Positions 28,499 through 38,205 of a DNA stretch of 64,000 bases are shown piece by piece. The position numbers and the translations under genes were made by a program. The DNA comes from JBBRBB01 sp963830175 (lineage in GTDB: Bacteria > Bacteroidota > Bacteroidia > Chitinophagales > Chitinophagaceae): the NCBI GenBank assembly GCA_963830175.1, contig CAWHKV010000006.1:178926-242925 (forward strand). Direction: 5' to 3'. The stretch's first letter is position 1; each line of letters opens with the position of its first letter. Under the pieces are notes generated by a model. The model saw nothing but the letters and a program-made list of their open reading frames with translations, did not search any database and had not been told where the DNA came from.

Positions 28499-29839
28499 AT
28501 GATCAACCATATGAAAGTATTAACAGGAGAAAAAGAATTTTTTAATGGTATACAACAAATACAATTTGAAGGAACAGAAAGCAGTAATCCTCTTGCATTT
28601 CGCTGGTACGATGAAAATAAAATAATTGCCGGTAAAACCATGAAGGACCACCTGCGTTTCGCATGTGCGTACTGGCATTCTTTTGTAAACACCGGCGGCG
28701 ACCCTTTTGGAGAAGGCACACACGATTTTAAATGGAACCAAAAAGCCGATGCGGTTGAACGGGCAAAAGACAAAATGGATGCTGCGTTTGAATTCATTAC
28801 AAAAATGAACCTACCCTATTATTGTTTTCATGATGTAGATGTTGTTGATTTTACAAATGATGTTCGCGAAAATGAAAAGCGTTTGCAAGCCCTGGTTGAT
28901 TATGCCGAAACAAAACAAAAAGAAAGCGGCGTTAAATTATTATGGGGAACTGCAAACCTGTTCAGCCATAAAAGATATATGAATGGTGCTAGCACCAATC
29001 CCGATTTTAATGTGCTGGCACATGCGGGTGCACAGGTTATGGCTGCATTAGATGCGACCATACAATTAGGTGGAGAAAATTATGTTTTCTGGGGTGGCCG
29101 CGAAGGGTATATGAGCCTCCTAAATACCAATATGAAAAGGGAGAAGGAACACCTTGCCAGGTTTTTGCATACCGCTAAAGATTATGCACGTAAAAATGGA
29201 TTTAAAGGCACTTTCTTTATTGAACCAAAACCGTGCGAACCCACTAAACATCAATACGATTATGATTGCGAAACAGTGATCGGTTTTTTACGTCAGTACG
29301 ACCTGTTGAACGATTTCAAAATCAATGTAGAAGTAAATCATGCAACGCTTGCCGGGCACACATTTACGCACGAACTGCAGGCAGCGGCCGACGCCGGTTT
29401 ACTGGGTAGTATTGATGCCAACCGCGGGGATTACCAGAATGGTTGGGATACAGATCAGTTTCCTACCAACATAAATGAACTTACCGAGGCAATGCTTATT
29501 ATACTTGAGGCTGGTGGGTTTAAAGGTGGGGGAATAAATTTTGATGCGAAAATCAGGAGAAATTCCACCGACCCGGCAGACCTTTTCTATGCGCACATTG
29601 GCGGCATGGATGCATTTGCAAGAGCACTTGTTACCGCGGATAAAATATTACAGGATGGTGAATACCAAAAAATAAGGGAACAACGCTACAGCTCTTATGA
29701 TGGAGGAAAAGGTGCAGCATTTGAAAAGGGTGACCTAAGCCTGCAAGACCTTCGTGACATTGCCATTGAAAGTGGTGAACCCGAAACAAGAAGCGGCAGA
29801 CAGGAATATTTAGAAAACCTGGTAAACCGTTTTATTTAA
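28499..29839 (+). CDS. xylA: Xylose isomerase
   Basis: Interconverts D-xylose and D-xylulose. 446 residues, the usual size of the group II enzymes. All active-site elements are seen: F-H-D-V-D-V (His111, Asp114), V-F-W-G-G-R-E-G-Y, metal ligands in I-E-P-K-P (Glu242, Lys244), V-E-V-N-H (Glu278, His281), S-I-D-A-N-R-G-D (Asp306), G-W-D-T-D-Q-F (Asp317, Asp319) and N-F-D-A-K (Asp349). An alternative start is ATG 28511. Operon with xylB and a permease. Confidence 0.96.
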   Translation: MINHMKVLTGEKEFFNGIQQIQFEGTESSNPLAFRWYDENKIIAGKTMKDHLRFACAYWHSFVNTGGDPFGEGTHDFKWNQKADAVERAKDKMDAAFEFITKMNLPYYCFHDVDVVDFTNDVRENEKRLQALVDYAETKQKESGVKLLWGTANLFSHKRYMNGASTNPDFNVLAHAGAQVMAALDATIQLGGENYVFWGGREGYMSLLNTNMKREKEHLARFLHTAKDYARKNGFKGTFFIEPKPCEPTKHQYDYDCETVIGFLRQYDLLNDFKINVEVNHATLAGHTFTHELQAAADAGLLGSIDANRGDYQNGWDTDQFPTNINELTEAMLIILEAGGFKGGGINFDAKIRRNSTDPADLFYAHIGGMDAFARALVTADKILQDGEYQKIREQRYSSYDGGKGAAFEKGDLSLQDLRDIAIESGEPETRSGRQEYLENLVNRFI

Positions 29840-29875
29840 AGCTCAAATAAATTTATTACCGCATACTATTACACA

Positions 29876-31102
29876 ATGAAATCTACTAAAAGGCTGCAGT
29901 TATCTGCCATGATGTTTCTTGAATTTTTTATCTGGGGTTCATGGTATGTTACTATGGGCACTTACCTCGATAAAGTACTTGGTGCATCAGGTGTTGAAAT
30001 TGGTGCCGCCTACAGTGCAATGGCAATTGCCACCATCATCTCACCATTTTTTGTGGGCATGATAGCAGATAAATTTTTCTCTGCCCAACGGCTGCTGGGT
30101 GTGCTGCATTTAGTTGGTGCGGCTTTATTATTTTATCTTACCGCAATAGATAATCCCTCTTCTTTTTACTGGGTGTTGCTGCTGTACAGTATCATGTATG
30201 CACCAACTTTAGCGTTGGCCAATTCCGTTGCATTCCGGCAAATGAATGATCCCAGTAAAGAATTTTCATCCATTCGGGTTTGGGGAACTTTAGGCTGGAT
30301 CGTTACAGGCTGGATGATTGATAAAGTGTTTCATATAGGCACCGATGAATTAGCTTTCACCTTTAAAATGGCTGCAATTGCTTCGATCGCATTAGGTTTA
30401 CTCAGCTTCTTTTTACCTGATACACCACCAAAAGCAAAAGGCACCAAAACCACTTTTGCACAGGTATTGGGCGCAGATGCCTTCGTTTTGTTTAAAGACC
30501 GGTCGTTCAACATTTTCTTTATATCGTCTATTTTAATTTGCATACCGCTTTCTTTTTATTACAGTTTTACAAATCTTTATTTGGTTGAAGCAGGAATGGA
30601 AAATGCTACCAGTAATATGACATTCGGGCAATTTTCTGAAGCATTCTTCATTTTACTTATCCCCTTCTTCTTCCGCACCATGGGCGTGAAATGGATGATT
30701 GCTATTGGCATGATCGCGTGGGCATTAAGGTTTATATTATTTGGTTATGGGGATGCGCAGGATAACCTCTGGATGTTGTTTGCAGGCATTTTGCTGCATG
30801 GGGTATGCTTTGATTTCTTTTTTGTAACTGGTCAAATTTATACAGACAGTAAAGCCGGGCTTAACATTCAAAGTTCAGCACAGGGCATGATAACCATGGC
30901 AACTTATGGCGTAGGTATGTGGATAGGAACTTTACTTTCAGGTTTTGTAAAAGACCATTATACTGTTGAACAGGTAGTAAACTGGAAGAGTGTTTGGATG
31001 GTACCGGCAGGTATATCACTGGCAGTACTTATTTTATTCCTGATTTTCTTTAAAGATAATCGGAGAACGGCCGCACAAACGCAACAGGTAAAAATGGTGT
31101 AA
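29876..31102 (+). CDS. MFS permease, nucleoside:H+ symporter type
   Basis: A 408-residue inner-membrane protein with about 12 membrane segments. The opening L-Q-L-S-A-M-M-F-L-E-F-F-I-W-G-S-W-Y and M-I-A-D-K-F-F-S fit the NupG/XapB-type (nucleoside:H+ symporter) family, and R-V-W-G-T-L-G-W is typical. Such proteins in Bacteroidota sugar operons often import sugars or nucleosides. The gene directly follows xylA (36-base gap), so pentose import is likely (inference). Confidence 0.88.
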   Translation: MKSTKRLQLSAMMFLEFFIWGSWYVTMGTYLDKVLGASGVEIGAAYSAMAIATIISPFFVGMIADKFFSAQRLLGVLHLVGAALLFYLTAIDNPSSFYWVLLLYSIMYAPTLALANSVAFRQMNDPSKEFSSIRVWGTLGWIVTGWMIDKVFHIGTDELAFTFKMAAIASIALGLLSFFLPDTPPKAKGTKTTFAQVLGADAFVLFKDRSFNIFFISSILICIPLSFYYSFTNLYLVEAGMENATSNMTFGQFSEAFFILLIPFFFRTMGVKWMIAIGMIAWALRFILFGYGDAQDNLWMLFAGILLHGVCFDFFFVTGQIYTDSKAGLNIQSSAQGMITMATYGVGMWIGTLLSGFVKDHYTVEQVVNWKSVWMVPAGISLAVLILFLIFFKDNRRTAAQTQQVKMV

Positions 31103-31146
31103 GCAATACTTAACACATAAGGTTCTGCTTAATCTATGTACGTTAT

Positions 31147-31154
31147 TATCTTTG
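31147..31154 (+). promoter_or_regulatory. TAnnTTTG promoter element for mtaB
   Basis: TATCTTTG fits the Bacteroidota -7 consensus exactly. The upstream box is weak (TTCTG near 31123). The ATG begins four bases after the element, so transcription would begin at or very near the start codon, implying a leaderless message. Confidence 0.55.
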
Positions 31155-31158
31155 CGTC

Positions 31159-32416
31159 ATGAACAAAAAGCGTTCAGTTGCCTTTCATACGCTGGGTTGT
31201 AAATTAAATTATTCGGAAACTTCTTCGCTTAGCCGTTTGATGGAAAACGAGGGATTCGAGAAAAGAGATTTCAGCGAAGCGGCAGATGTATATGTAATAA
31301 ATACGTGCTCTGTTACTGAAAATGCTGATAAGGAATGCAGGCAAATTGTACGTAGAATTCAACGCAATAACCCTGAAGGGCTGGTAGTAATTACCGGTTG
31401 CTATGCCCAATTAAAACCTGAGGAAATTGCTTCTATCCCAGGGGTAGATCTGGTTTTAGGGGCTTCTGAAAAGTTTAATCTTCCCACTCATTTACAAGAG
31501 CTTACAAAGAATGATGCAGCCAAAATTTGCAGTTGCGATATTTCTGAAGTTAATGACTTTCACGCCTCCTTTTCAGTAAGTGATCGTACGCGAACTTTTT
31601 TAAAAGTGCAGGATGGTTGCAATTATAACTGCGCATTCTGTACCATTCCATTGGCGCGCGGAAAAAGCCGCAGCAACAGTATAGAAAAAGTACTGGTGAA
31701 TGTGAATGAACTCGCCGAACGCGGGGTAAAAGAAATTGTACTTACTGGTGTAAACCTGGGTGATTTTGGAAATAATGCGGAAAACTTTTATCACCTTATC
31801 TGTGAATTAGATAAAGTAAATGGAATTGAAAGGTTCCGGATATCATCCATCGAACCCAATTTACTTACTAACGAGATCATTGATTTTGTGGCTGCAAGCA
31901 ATAAGGTTCATGCCCCATTTTCATATTCCTTTGCAAAGTGGCTGCAATAAAATATTAGGATTGATGCGGCGCAGGTATAAGAGGGAGTTATATGCAGGAA
32001 GGGTACAAAGAATTAAAGAATTGATGCCTCATTGTGCCATTGGTGCGGATGTAATTGTTGGCTTTCCCTCTGAAAGCGACGATGATTTTAAAGAAACACA
32101 TTCGTTTCTGGCAGACCTGGAGGTTTCTTACCTGCACGTATTTACCTATTCAGAACGTGACAATACAAAAGCATTGGAAATTGAACCTGTAGTTCCCATC
32201 CACGACCGCCATCAAAGAAATAAAACGCTTCGCAATCTGTCGTTTAAAAAGATGCAGGAATTCACTTCACAACACCTAGGCAATACGCGAAAGGTATTGT
32301 TTGAAGATCATAACAAAAATGGTATGATGGAAGGCTATTCCGATAATTACTTAAGGGTTTCCACACCTTATCGTTCAGAATGGGCGAACAAGGTTGTGGA
32401 CTGGAAGTTTAATTAA
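31159..32416 (+). CDS. mtaB: tRNA t6A37 methylthiotransferase MtaB, one frameshift
   Basis: Radical-SAM enzyme adding a methylthio group to N6-threonylcarbamoyladenosine 37 of tRNA. Features: H-T-L-G-C-K-L-N (MtaB rather than MiaB type), N-T-C-S-V, T-G-C-Y-A-Q for the auxiliary cluster, radical-SAM G-C-N-Y-N-C-A-F-C, then A-R-G-K-S-R-S, and in the second part F-H-I-P-L-Q-S-G-C and V-G-F-P-S-E. The frame breaks at 31905-31906: removing one G of AAGGTTC joins S-N-K to F-M-P-H-F-H-I-P. About 419 residues once joined, normal size. Almost certainly a sequencing error. Stop lies four bases from the convergent neighbour. Confidence 0.93.
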
Positions 32417-32419
32417 TGT

Positions 32420-34618
32420 TTAAATAGCTTCCAATAATTGGTTTGCCTCAATAACCTGCGGGGTTACCTCCTGTAGATATTGACCAATTGCTTTTTTAAG
32501 TGTGGGTAATGAAATTCCTTTCTCACTTCTAAGTACACTGTTTACAGGCCGTTTTGCTTTATAGTTTAATAATGAAGCAGGCTTTTCTAATACCAGCTCT
32601 TCAGAAAGGTTCATTTTTACAGCTATATATTTTGCGAGTTGCGCCCAGGATATTTTTCCCTCATTCGCAAGATGCCAGATACCTGTTTGTTTATCTATTA
32701 AAAGGTCAAGGCAAGCATTTACCAAATGAGGCACGTATGTAGGCGAAATAAAAATATCATTTGCTGCTTCAACAGGAATATTGTTTTTCAAACAGCGTAT
32801 GGTGTTTGTTATAAAATTATGTTCATCCCACGGGCCAAAGAAGGCACTGGTTCTGGCTATTATAGCGTTTGGATAAATTTCCATTACTTTCTTTTCTGCC
32901 ATTGCCTTGCTTCGTCCATAAGTATTTAAAGGATGTACTTCATCATATTCAGTATAAGGTGTTGCCTTTTTTCCATCAAATACAAGATCGGTTGAAAAAT
33001 TAAGCAGCTGAACATCGTATTTTTTACATGCTTCAGCAAGTAACATAGGTCCTTTGGTATTACTTATAAAACAAGCATCTTCATCAGATTCTGCATCATC
33101 TACCCGTACATACCCTGTTGCATTTATTATAGCCCAGGGCTTATATTTCTGTATTACATCTTCAATCATCGATGTTTTTGTAATATCCAGTTGTTGACGG
33201 TCTAAAATTTTATAATGAATATTTCTTTGTTCGCAAATAATTTCAAATGCTTTACCCAGCGTACCCGTTTTTCCAAGAATGATTAATGGTGAACATTCTT
33301 GTTTATTCGTTAGGTTAACTTGCATATTATTTTGTTTATGGTATATTAATCTGATATCTCTTTTCCACCAACCATCGCGTTGTAAAATGGGATGGTCAAA
33401 CGCTTTTCCCTTACTTATATTACGCAACATCTTTGCCAAAGCTGAAGGTTGCAATTTTCCGGAACTTATATCAAAAACACCCGGTTCATATTCGCCTTTA
33501 CCCTGCGTTAATATTTTACTCCAGCCAAAAGAACCTAACAGAGCCCAGGCTGTAACTGCCCTAACATCCACCCCTTCTTCTTTCAACGACTTTGCTTCTT
33601 TCCATATTTCAGCGAACCAACGCATTTGATCATCGCGATTGCAGTGCAGGTGAACTTCGGTAATAGCGATAGGAAGTTTAAACCGTTCCCATGCCTGCGT
33701 GAAAAGGTCTTTAGCATTGCACATGCAATCAAAATTCACACGAACAGCTTCCACATCAGCATATTCATGTTTAAGATTTCTGCCGTGTGTATGGCGTGGG
33801 TAATGTTCAATGCGTTCATCTATAAATCGCTGAGATGTTATGTAGTAGTTTAAACCTATTACATCTGGCGGGCATTTATTTATCTGAAAAAAATATAGGT
33901 CGCTTTCATCAACTCCACTCCACAACAAATAATCCCACATAGCATGCCCGGGAACAACATTTCCACAGAGTAAATCGAATGTGAGCCATCTGCGTACATT
34001 TTCAAAGTCTGCCTGGTATTGCATGGTCTGTGTGCTGTGTGTCATGCCCAGATCATCAGTCTGTAGAAGCTTTGCCGAAGGATTTAATTGCCTGATTTTT
34101 TTCATTGCAAGAACGGTTGCCTTGCATTCGCTAATTAATATTTGCGTAAAACTATAGTCATCTTTTTTATGCGGATACCAATGCCCGTACAACCCGCAGA
34201 ATCGGGCAGTGGTTAGTGGTTCATTTACAGGGGTATAGTAATTTATCCAAGGAAATTTTATTGCTACAGATTGCGCATAATCTGCCAACCCATTTTCAAA
34301 ACTTCCATCGAAAAAATTTACGTAAGCCGGACCGCTGCCGTGATGCACAAGCCCTGCGATAGGTTCAATTTTATTTAATCGTAATTGATTCAAGCGCTGC
34401 TCGGCAAAACTCCAGTCTATGCCAGTGTTTTTTTGAGGTTGGTGTTTTTCCCAAAGTACAGGGTACCTTAATGTTTTGAAGCCTATAGATGCAATTTCAT
34501 CTATATCGCCGGTACGTGCATAATGGTTTGCGAATTCTAACTGGTCAAAATATTTATTGCCCACCCTGTTAATGGTACATTCCAAACCGCCCCACAATTC
34601 CAATTTATTTTCGTCCAT
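32420..34618 (-). CDS. Fusion: GH1-like glycosidase domain plus RmlD-like sugar-nucleotide reductase
   Basis: A 732-residue cytosolic protein of two joined parts. Residues 1-425: GH1-like barrel with Y-T-P-V-N-E-P (Glu133) and A-I-T-E-V-H (Glu321). Residues about 444-725: extended SDR of the dTDP-4-dehydrorhamnose reductase (RmlD) type with G-K-T-G-T-L-G (449-455), S-T-D-L-V-F-D-G and Y-G-R-S-K (Tyr567, Lys571). No rml or nucleotide-sugar genes adjoin. The combination suggests a sugar removed by the first domain is reduced or epimerised by the second, or an NDP-sugar task; no characterised member is known to me. The read-through is clean with no frameshift at the junction, so the fusion is not an artefact of the indels seen elsewhere. 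Confidence 0.85.
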   Translation of the reverse strand: MDENKLELWGGLECTINRVGNKYFDQLEFANHYARTGDIDEIASIGFKTLRYPVLWEKHQPQKNTGIDWSFAEQRLNQLRLNKIEPIAGLVHHGSGPAYVNFFDGSFENGLADYAQSVAIKFPWINYYTPVNEPLTTARFCGLYGHWYPHKKDDYSFTQILISECKATVLAMKKIRQLNPSAKLLQTDDLGMTHSTQTMQYQADFENVRRWLTFDLLCGNVVPGHAMWDYLLWSGVDESDLYFFQINKCPPDVIGLNYYITSQRFIDERIEHYPRHTHGRNLKHEYADVEAVRVNFDCMCNAKDLFTQAWERFKLPIAITEVHLHCNRDDQMRWFAEIWKEAKSLKEEGVDVRAVTAWALLGSFGWSKILTQGKGEYEPGVFDISSGKLQPSALAKMLRNISKGKAFDHPILQRDGWWKRDIRLIYHKQNNMQVNLTNKQECSPLIILGKTGTLGKAFEIICEQRNIHYKILDRQQLDITKTSMIEDVIQKYKPWAIINATGYVRVDDAESDEDACFISNTKGPMLLAEACKKYDVQLLNFSTDLVFDGKKATPYTEYDEVHPLNTYGRSKAMAEKKVMEIYPNAIIARTSAFFGPWDEHNFITNTIRCLKNNIPVEAANDIFISPTYVPHLVNACLDLLIDKQTGIWHLANEGKISWAQLAKYIAVKMNLSEELVLEKPASLLNYKAKRPVNSVLRSEKGISLPTLKKAIGQYLQEVTPQVIEANQLLEAI

Positions 34619-34809
34619 TATTTTTCTTAATTAGTCAAGGCTTTCTATCCATACTTAATATACAAATCATGCCATCGCAATACAAAATGAAAATGAATGT
34701 TGCCTTTTAAAAAACTGATAAAAGTATTAGTAGAACAAATGCCCCACCTTTTAAATTAAAATAACCGGTGGCACAGTTTTAAAGGGTATTTCAATAAAAT
34801 AAATTATAT

Positions 34810-34911
34810 ATGATATTTCCCGTAGTAGCCGTAATTGTAGTGATAGTAGTGGTGATCTATTACTTTGCATCTAACTCGAAGAAGAAAGATAAAGGAAATA
34901 TACCGCGTTAA
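34810..34911 (+). CDS. 33-residue single-span membrane microprotein
   Basis: An ORF beginning at ATG 34810 and ending TAA 34909-34911. The product has a hydrophobic stretch of about 20 residues, Val/Ile-rich (P-V-V-A-V-I-V-V-I-V), then Y-Y-F-A-S-N-S-K-K-K-D-K tail, the pattern of a small membrane protein with cytoplasmic basic end. It lies 46 bases before an EamA-type transporter on the same strand and might be cotranscribed. No homologue can be named from sequence alone. Confidence 0.5.
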   Translation: MIFPVVAVIVVIVVVIYYFASNSKKKDKGNIPR

Positions 34912-34956
34912 AAGATTTCCTTTCGTTTTTAAAAACACCTGCTTTCTTTGCACTGA

Positions 34957-35847
34957 ATGAAACAGGCACTTATAAGATTGCATATTGCTGTATTTCTTTG
35001 GGGATTTACAGGTGTATTAGGTCGCGCCATTTCTTTAAACGAAGGCTGGCTTGTATGGTGGAGACTTTTGATCACAGCCATTTCTCTTTGGATATTTTTT
35101 TATTTTACAAAGAAAATAACTGTTGTTACCCGCAAAGATTTTTTGAGGTTAACGGGTATAGGAACTGTTCTCGCATTGCATTGGTTGTGCTTTTATGGAA
35201 GCATAAAATATTCAAATGTCTCTATTGCTTTAACATGCCTTGCGACTTCCGGGTTAATGAGTGCTATTATTGAGCCGCTATTTTTTAGGCGAAAAATAAA
35301 TTATGCTGAAATTATGCTGGGCATATTTGCCCTTGCGGGCATAGCACTAATCTATCTCTCAAATATCCAGTTTTCTGCAGGGATTTATATAGGGCTTGCA
35401 TCAGCATTGTTTACCGTGATTGTTTCTGTAATGAATAAAGGGTTGGTTGATATTTATAAACCTGAAACTATTACCCTATACCAACTTACAGGTGGCTTGC
35501 TTGGTCTTTCGATTATGCTTCCATTTTATAATTGGCTTTTTCCAACAGATCATATTATTCCACAACAATGGGATTGGGTTTGGCTATTGATATTAAGTTG
35601 GGGGTGCACCATTTTTACTTTTATACTTTATATAAGTGCGCTTAAAAAAGTGTCTGCATTTACTATGAATCTTACCCTTACACTGGAACCTGTGTACGGA
35701 ATTATTCTGGCCTTTTTACTTTACAAGGAAAATAAAAACCTTGGAATAACTTTCTATCCCGGTTTTGGACTGATATTACTCGCCGTTATTTTTCAAATGA
35801 TCAAATTGGTAAAAGATCATCGAAGATTGCCCGCTAATGTAACGTGA
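34957..35847 (+). CDS. EamA/RhaT-family DMT transporter
   Basis: A 296-residue inner-membrane protein with about ten membrane segments in two EamA repeats, the second ending in the typical A-F-T-M-N-L-T-L-T-L-E-P-V-Y-G-I-I-L-A. Substrate not indicated; EamA proteins usually export metabolites or amino acids. Stops one base before the convergent DUF4954 gene. Confidence 0.9.
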   Translation: MKQALIRLHIAVFLWGFTGVLGRAISLNEGWLVWWRLLITAISLWIFFYFTKKITVVTRKDFLRLTGIGTVLALHWLCFYGSIKYSNVSIALTCLATSGLMSAIIEPLFFRRKINYAEIMLGIFALAGIALIYLSNIQFSAGIYIGLASALFTVIVSVMNKGLVDIYKPETITLYQLTGGLLGLSIMLPFYNWLFPTDHIIPQQWDWVWLLILSWGCTIFTFILYISALKKVSAFTMNLTLTLEPVYGIILAFLLYKENKNLGITFYPGFGLILLAVIFQMIKLVKDHRRLPANVT

Positions 35848-35848
35848 T

Positions 35849-38065
35849 CTAAGCAAGCTTTTCTTTCGCTTTAGCAATTCTGGCAGCGTAGGTTTTTATT
35901 TCTTCATTTTTTAATTGTATAAAAGAATTATCGGCAAGGCTGCCTAATACCTGCTGCATTTCTTCAGGTGAATCATATATCATTTTACGAAAGGGATTGG
36001 TGTAATCTTTTTCCCTGCTTTCGATTATTGATGCCAGAATTTTTTTTCTAGTTTCCAGTGCTTTATCAAATAAGGCACTAACCTGCATACCTGTAAGTTC
36101 TTTTATATTTATTCGAAGTAATTTTTGCAAAGATGCAAGCCCGTGCTGCAACTTTTGTTTTAGATAATCGGCACTTTGTTTTTCATAAAAGGCATGTACT
36201 CCATCCCAAGAATTTATGGTATTGGACTTCACATCACTTTTTAATTGTTCGAGGTTTGGCTTTGTTATCAATTGACCGCCAACATTCACCCATTCACCCA
36301 AATTAATATCTGAAGGAATAGCATTGAATAATTCCTCGCGGGAATTTATTTGCTGAGCCTCAATCAGGTAAAGCAACTGGTTAATACCATAAAACAATAT
36401 CATTTCCCTGAAAACATCATAAGCACCCTGCACCTTAAGTATAATGGTATTTCTTTTTGAGTTTTCCAACCCATCAGCCAATACCTGCAGGTCGTTTATT
36501 TCAGGTGCGTGCTGCATTAATAATTGCCTTCCTTTTTCTGCAGATTCAGCATCCTTATAAACACCCTCCGTATTTTCATTTTTCAGAAATGCCCTTCCAA
36601 CAAACAACTCCATTAGGTATAATCCCTGTATCATTTCATTAATGCTATCCGGGGCCAGGTAATCATTTTCAAGGTGCTGAATTTTTTCAGTTCTGTTATC
36701 TCTGTCATTATACTTCCACGAATTACGTTCAAGCGCATACATGTTATACAAAAACCAATATCCCGGCATTATTTGCAGCCTGTTATTTGCCTCATCCTGG
36801 CTTACCAGTGAGAAGGGAATTGGAATATTTAATTCATAATTATAATCGCCCTTTGCGATCATGGTGAATGTGGCAAACTTTGAGTTGTGTTTAAGGCTTA
36901 CACACAGACCCGGCCAGAAGCCCCGGGAGGCAACCATTTCCCCATCTGCTGCGCGGGAATTGTGGTTTGATCCAATGGTTGCCCCTGCCGGTATATTGCT
37001 TTGCCCCATTATAAGGGCTGCGCATAAAAACGAATTGTTATGATGTTGTTCATGTGCAGGAAAAATCATTGAATTTAATACCTCGCAGCATGAAATGGTA
37101 CTGTTATTACCAAGATAGGAATTAATAAGCCGCGCCCCATACTTTAACTGGGAATGCGATGCCATTATAAACCGAACCGCCTTTACACCGTAGAATAATC
37201 GGCAACCTTTATGAATGATGCCATTTACCAGTTCGCACCCCTCGCCTATCTGGGTTTTACTTGTTTCATCTGAGTGAACCGTTAAATTTTTTAATTTGTT
37301 TGCACCTTTAATATATGCATCAGAACCAATAATTACATCTTTAATGCTGATGCAATTTTTTATAACCGTTCGGTCACCAATTATTCCATAATAACCCCGG
37401 TCTTTATTAAAAGTACTTTCAGTAAATTCTTTAAATCTTTGTAACAATAATTCATCATCGCGGTATTTGCTCCATAAGTATGCATCTCCTGAAAGCATGT
37501 CGCCAAATGGAATAACTTTTCTTCCGCCATTCTCATTGCATAACTCAATCCAAATGCGAGAAGATTCATTTTCTCCATCCTTTGTAATACCATTGCCAAA
37601 TTTTGCAGAATCGGTTGTGGCGAGTTCGTTTACATTGGTAATGATTACCTCATTGCCAATAATAAAATGAGACAGGTAGTTTACGTTTTCGATAACTACA
37701 TTATCACCAAAATCGCAACTGATAATTGTTGAATTATACAACCCAACTGTAAACCGCATGTTATTATATTCAAGCGCAAGCGGTTCTAACTTGCCAATAC
37801 GTACCAGCCCAAAAAAATTACAATTCTTAACAAGGGTTGCATTAAAGGCATCGGAAACCAGAATGTTAGACCAGTCATCACTTGAGTTTCGATTATTAAC
37901 CAATGCTTCAATTTCCCTTGCTGTTAATTTGCGGTAAGTAATTCCGCTGTTATTCTGCAAATTGCGCAGGTAATATTCATCCTTTCCTTCCGGAACAAAT
38001 TCAGGTTTTATAAAATTATATCCCAGGTTTTGAACAGCACTTTTCTTAATTATATATTCAGCCAT
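35849..38065 (-). CDS. DUF4954 family protein (left-handed beta-helix)
   Basis: A 738-residue protein matching DUF4954 in length and pattern. Hexapeptide-like repeats appear through residues 60-400 (F-G-L-V-R-I-G, V-I-I-G-S-D-A-Y, T-V-I-K-N-C-I-S, S-N-I-P-A-G-A-T-I-G-S-N-H-N-S-R), as in left-handed beta-helix acyl- or nucleotidyl-transferases; the C-terminal third is helical. Molecular function is not established. Its neighbourhood with glmS, 140 bases away on the same strand, suggests amino-sugar or envelope metabolism (inference). Confidence 0.88.
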   Translation of the reverse strand: MAEYIIKKSAVQNLGYNFIKPEFVPEGKDEYYLRNLQNNSGITYRKLTAREIEALVNNRNSSDDWSNILVSDAFNATLVKNCNFFGLVRIGKLEPLALEYNNMRFTVGLYNSTIISCDFGDNVVIENVNYLSHFIIGNEVIITNVNELATTDSAKFGNGITKDGENESSRIWIELCNENGGRKVIPFGDMLSGDAYLWSKYRDDELLLQRFKEFTESTFNKDRGYYGIIGDRTVIKNCISIKDVIIGSDAYIKGANKLKNLTVHSDETSKTQIGEGCELVNGIIHKGCRLFYGVKAVRFIMASHSQLKYGARLINSYLGNNSTISCCEVLNSMIFPAHEQHHNNSFLCAALIMGQSNIPAGATIGSNHNSRAADGEMVASRGFWPGLCVSLKHNSKFATFTMIAKGDYNYELNIPIPFSLVSQDEANNRLQIMPGYWFLYNMYALERNSWKYNDRDNRTEKIQHLENDYLAPDSINEMIQGLYLMELFVGRAFLKNENTEGVYKDAESAEKGRQLLMQHAPEINDLQVLADGLENSKRNTIILKVQGAYDVFREMILFYGINQLLYLIEAQQINSREELFNAIPSDINLGEWVNVGGQLITKPNLEQLKSDVKSNTINSWDGVHAFYEKQSADYLKQKLQHGLASLQKLLRINIKELTGMQVSALFDKALETRKKILASIIESREKDYTNPFRKMIYDSPEEMQQVLGSLADNSFIQLKNEEIKTYAARIAKAKEKLA

Positions 38066-38205
38066 TAGAATGTTTTGGTTATTGCATAAAGAAAAGAAAT
38101 TTTTAAGTAACTGATACTGCTAATGTTTATACAATGGGTGTATTTGATAGGGTTTACCCTTTAATTATTTCGATAAATTTACTTTCAAACCGGAAAAATA
38201 AAACC

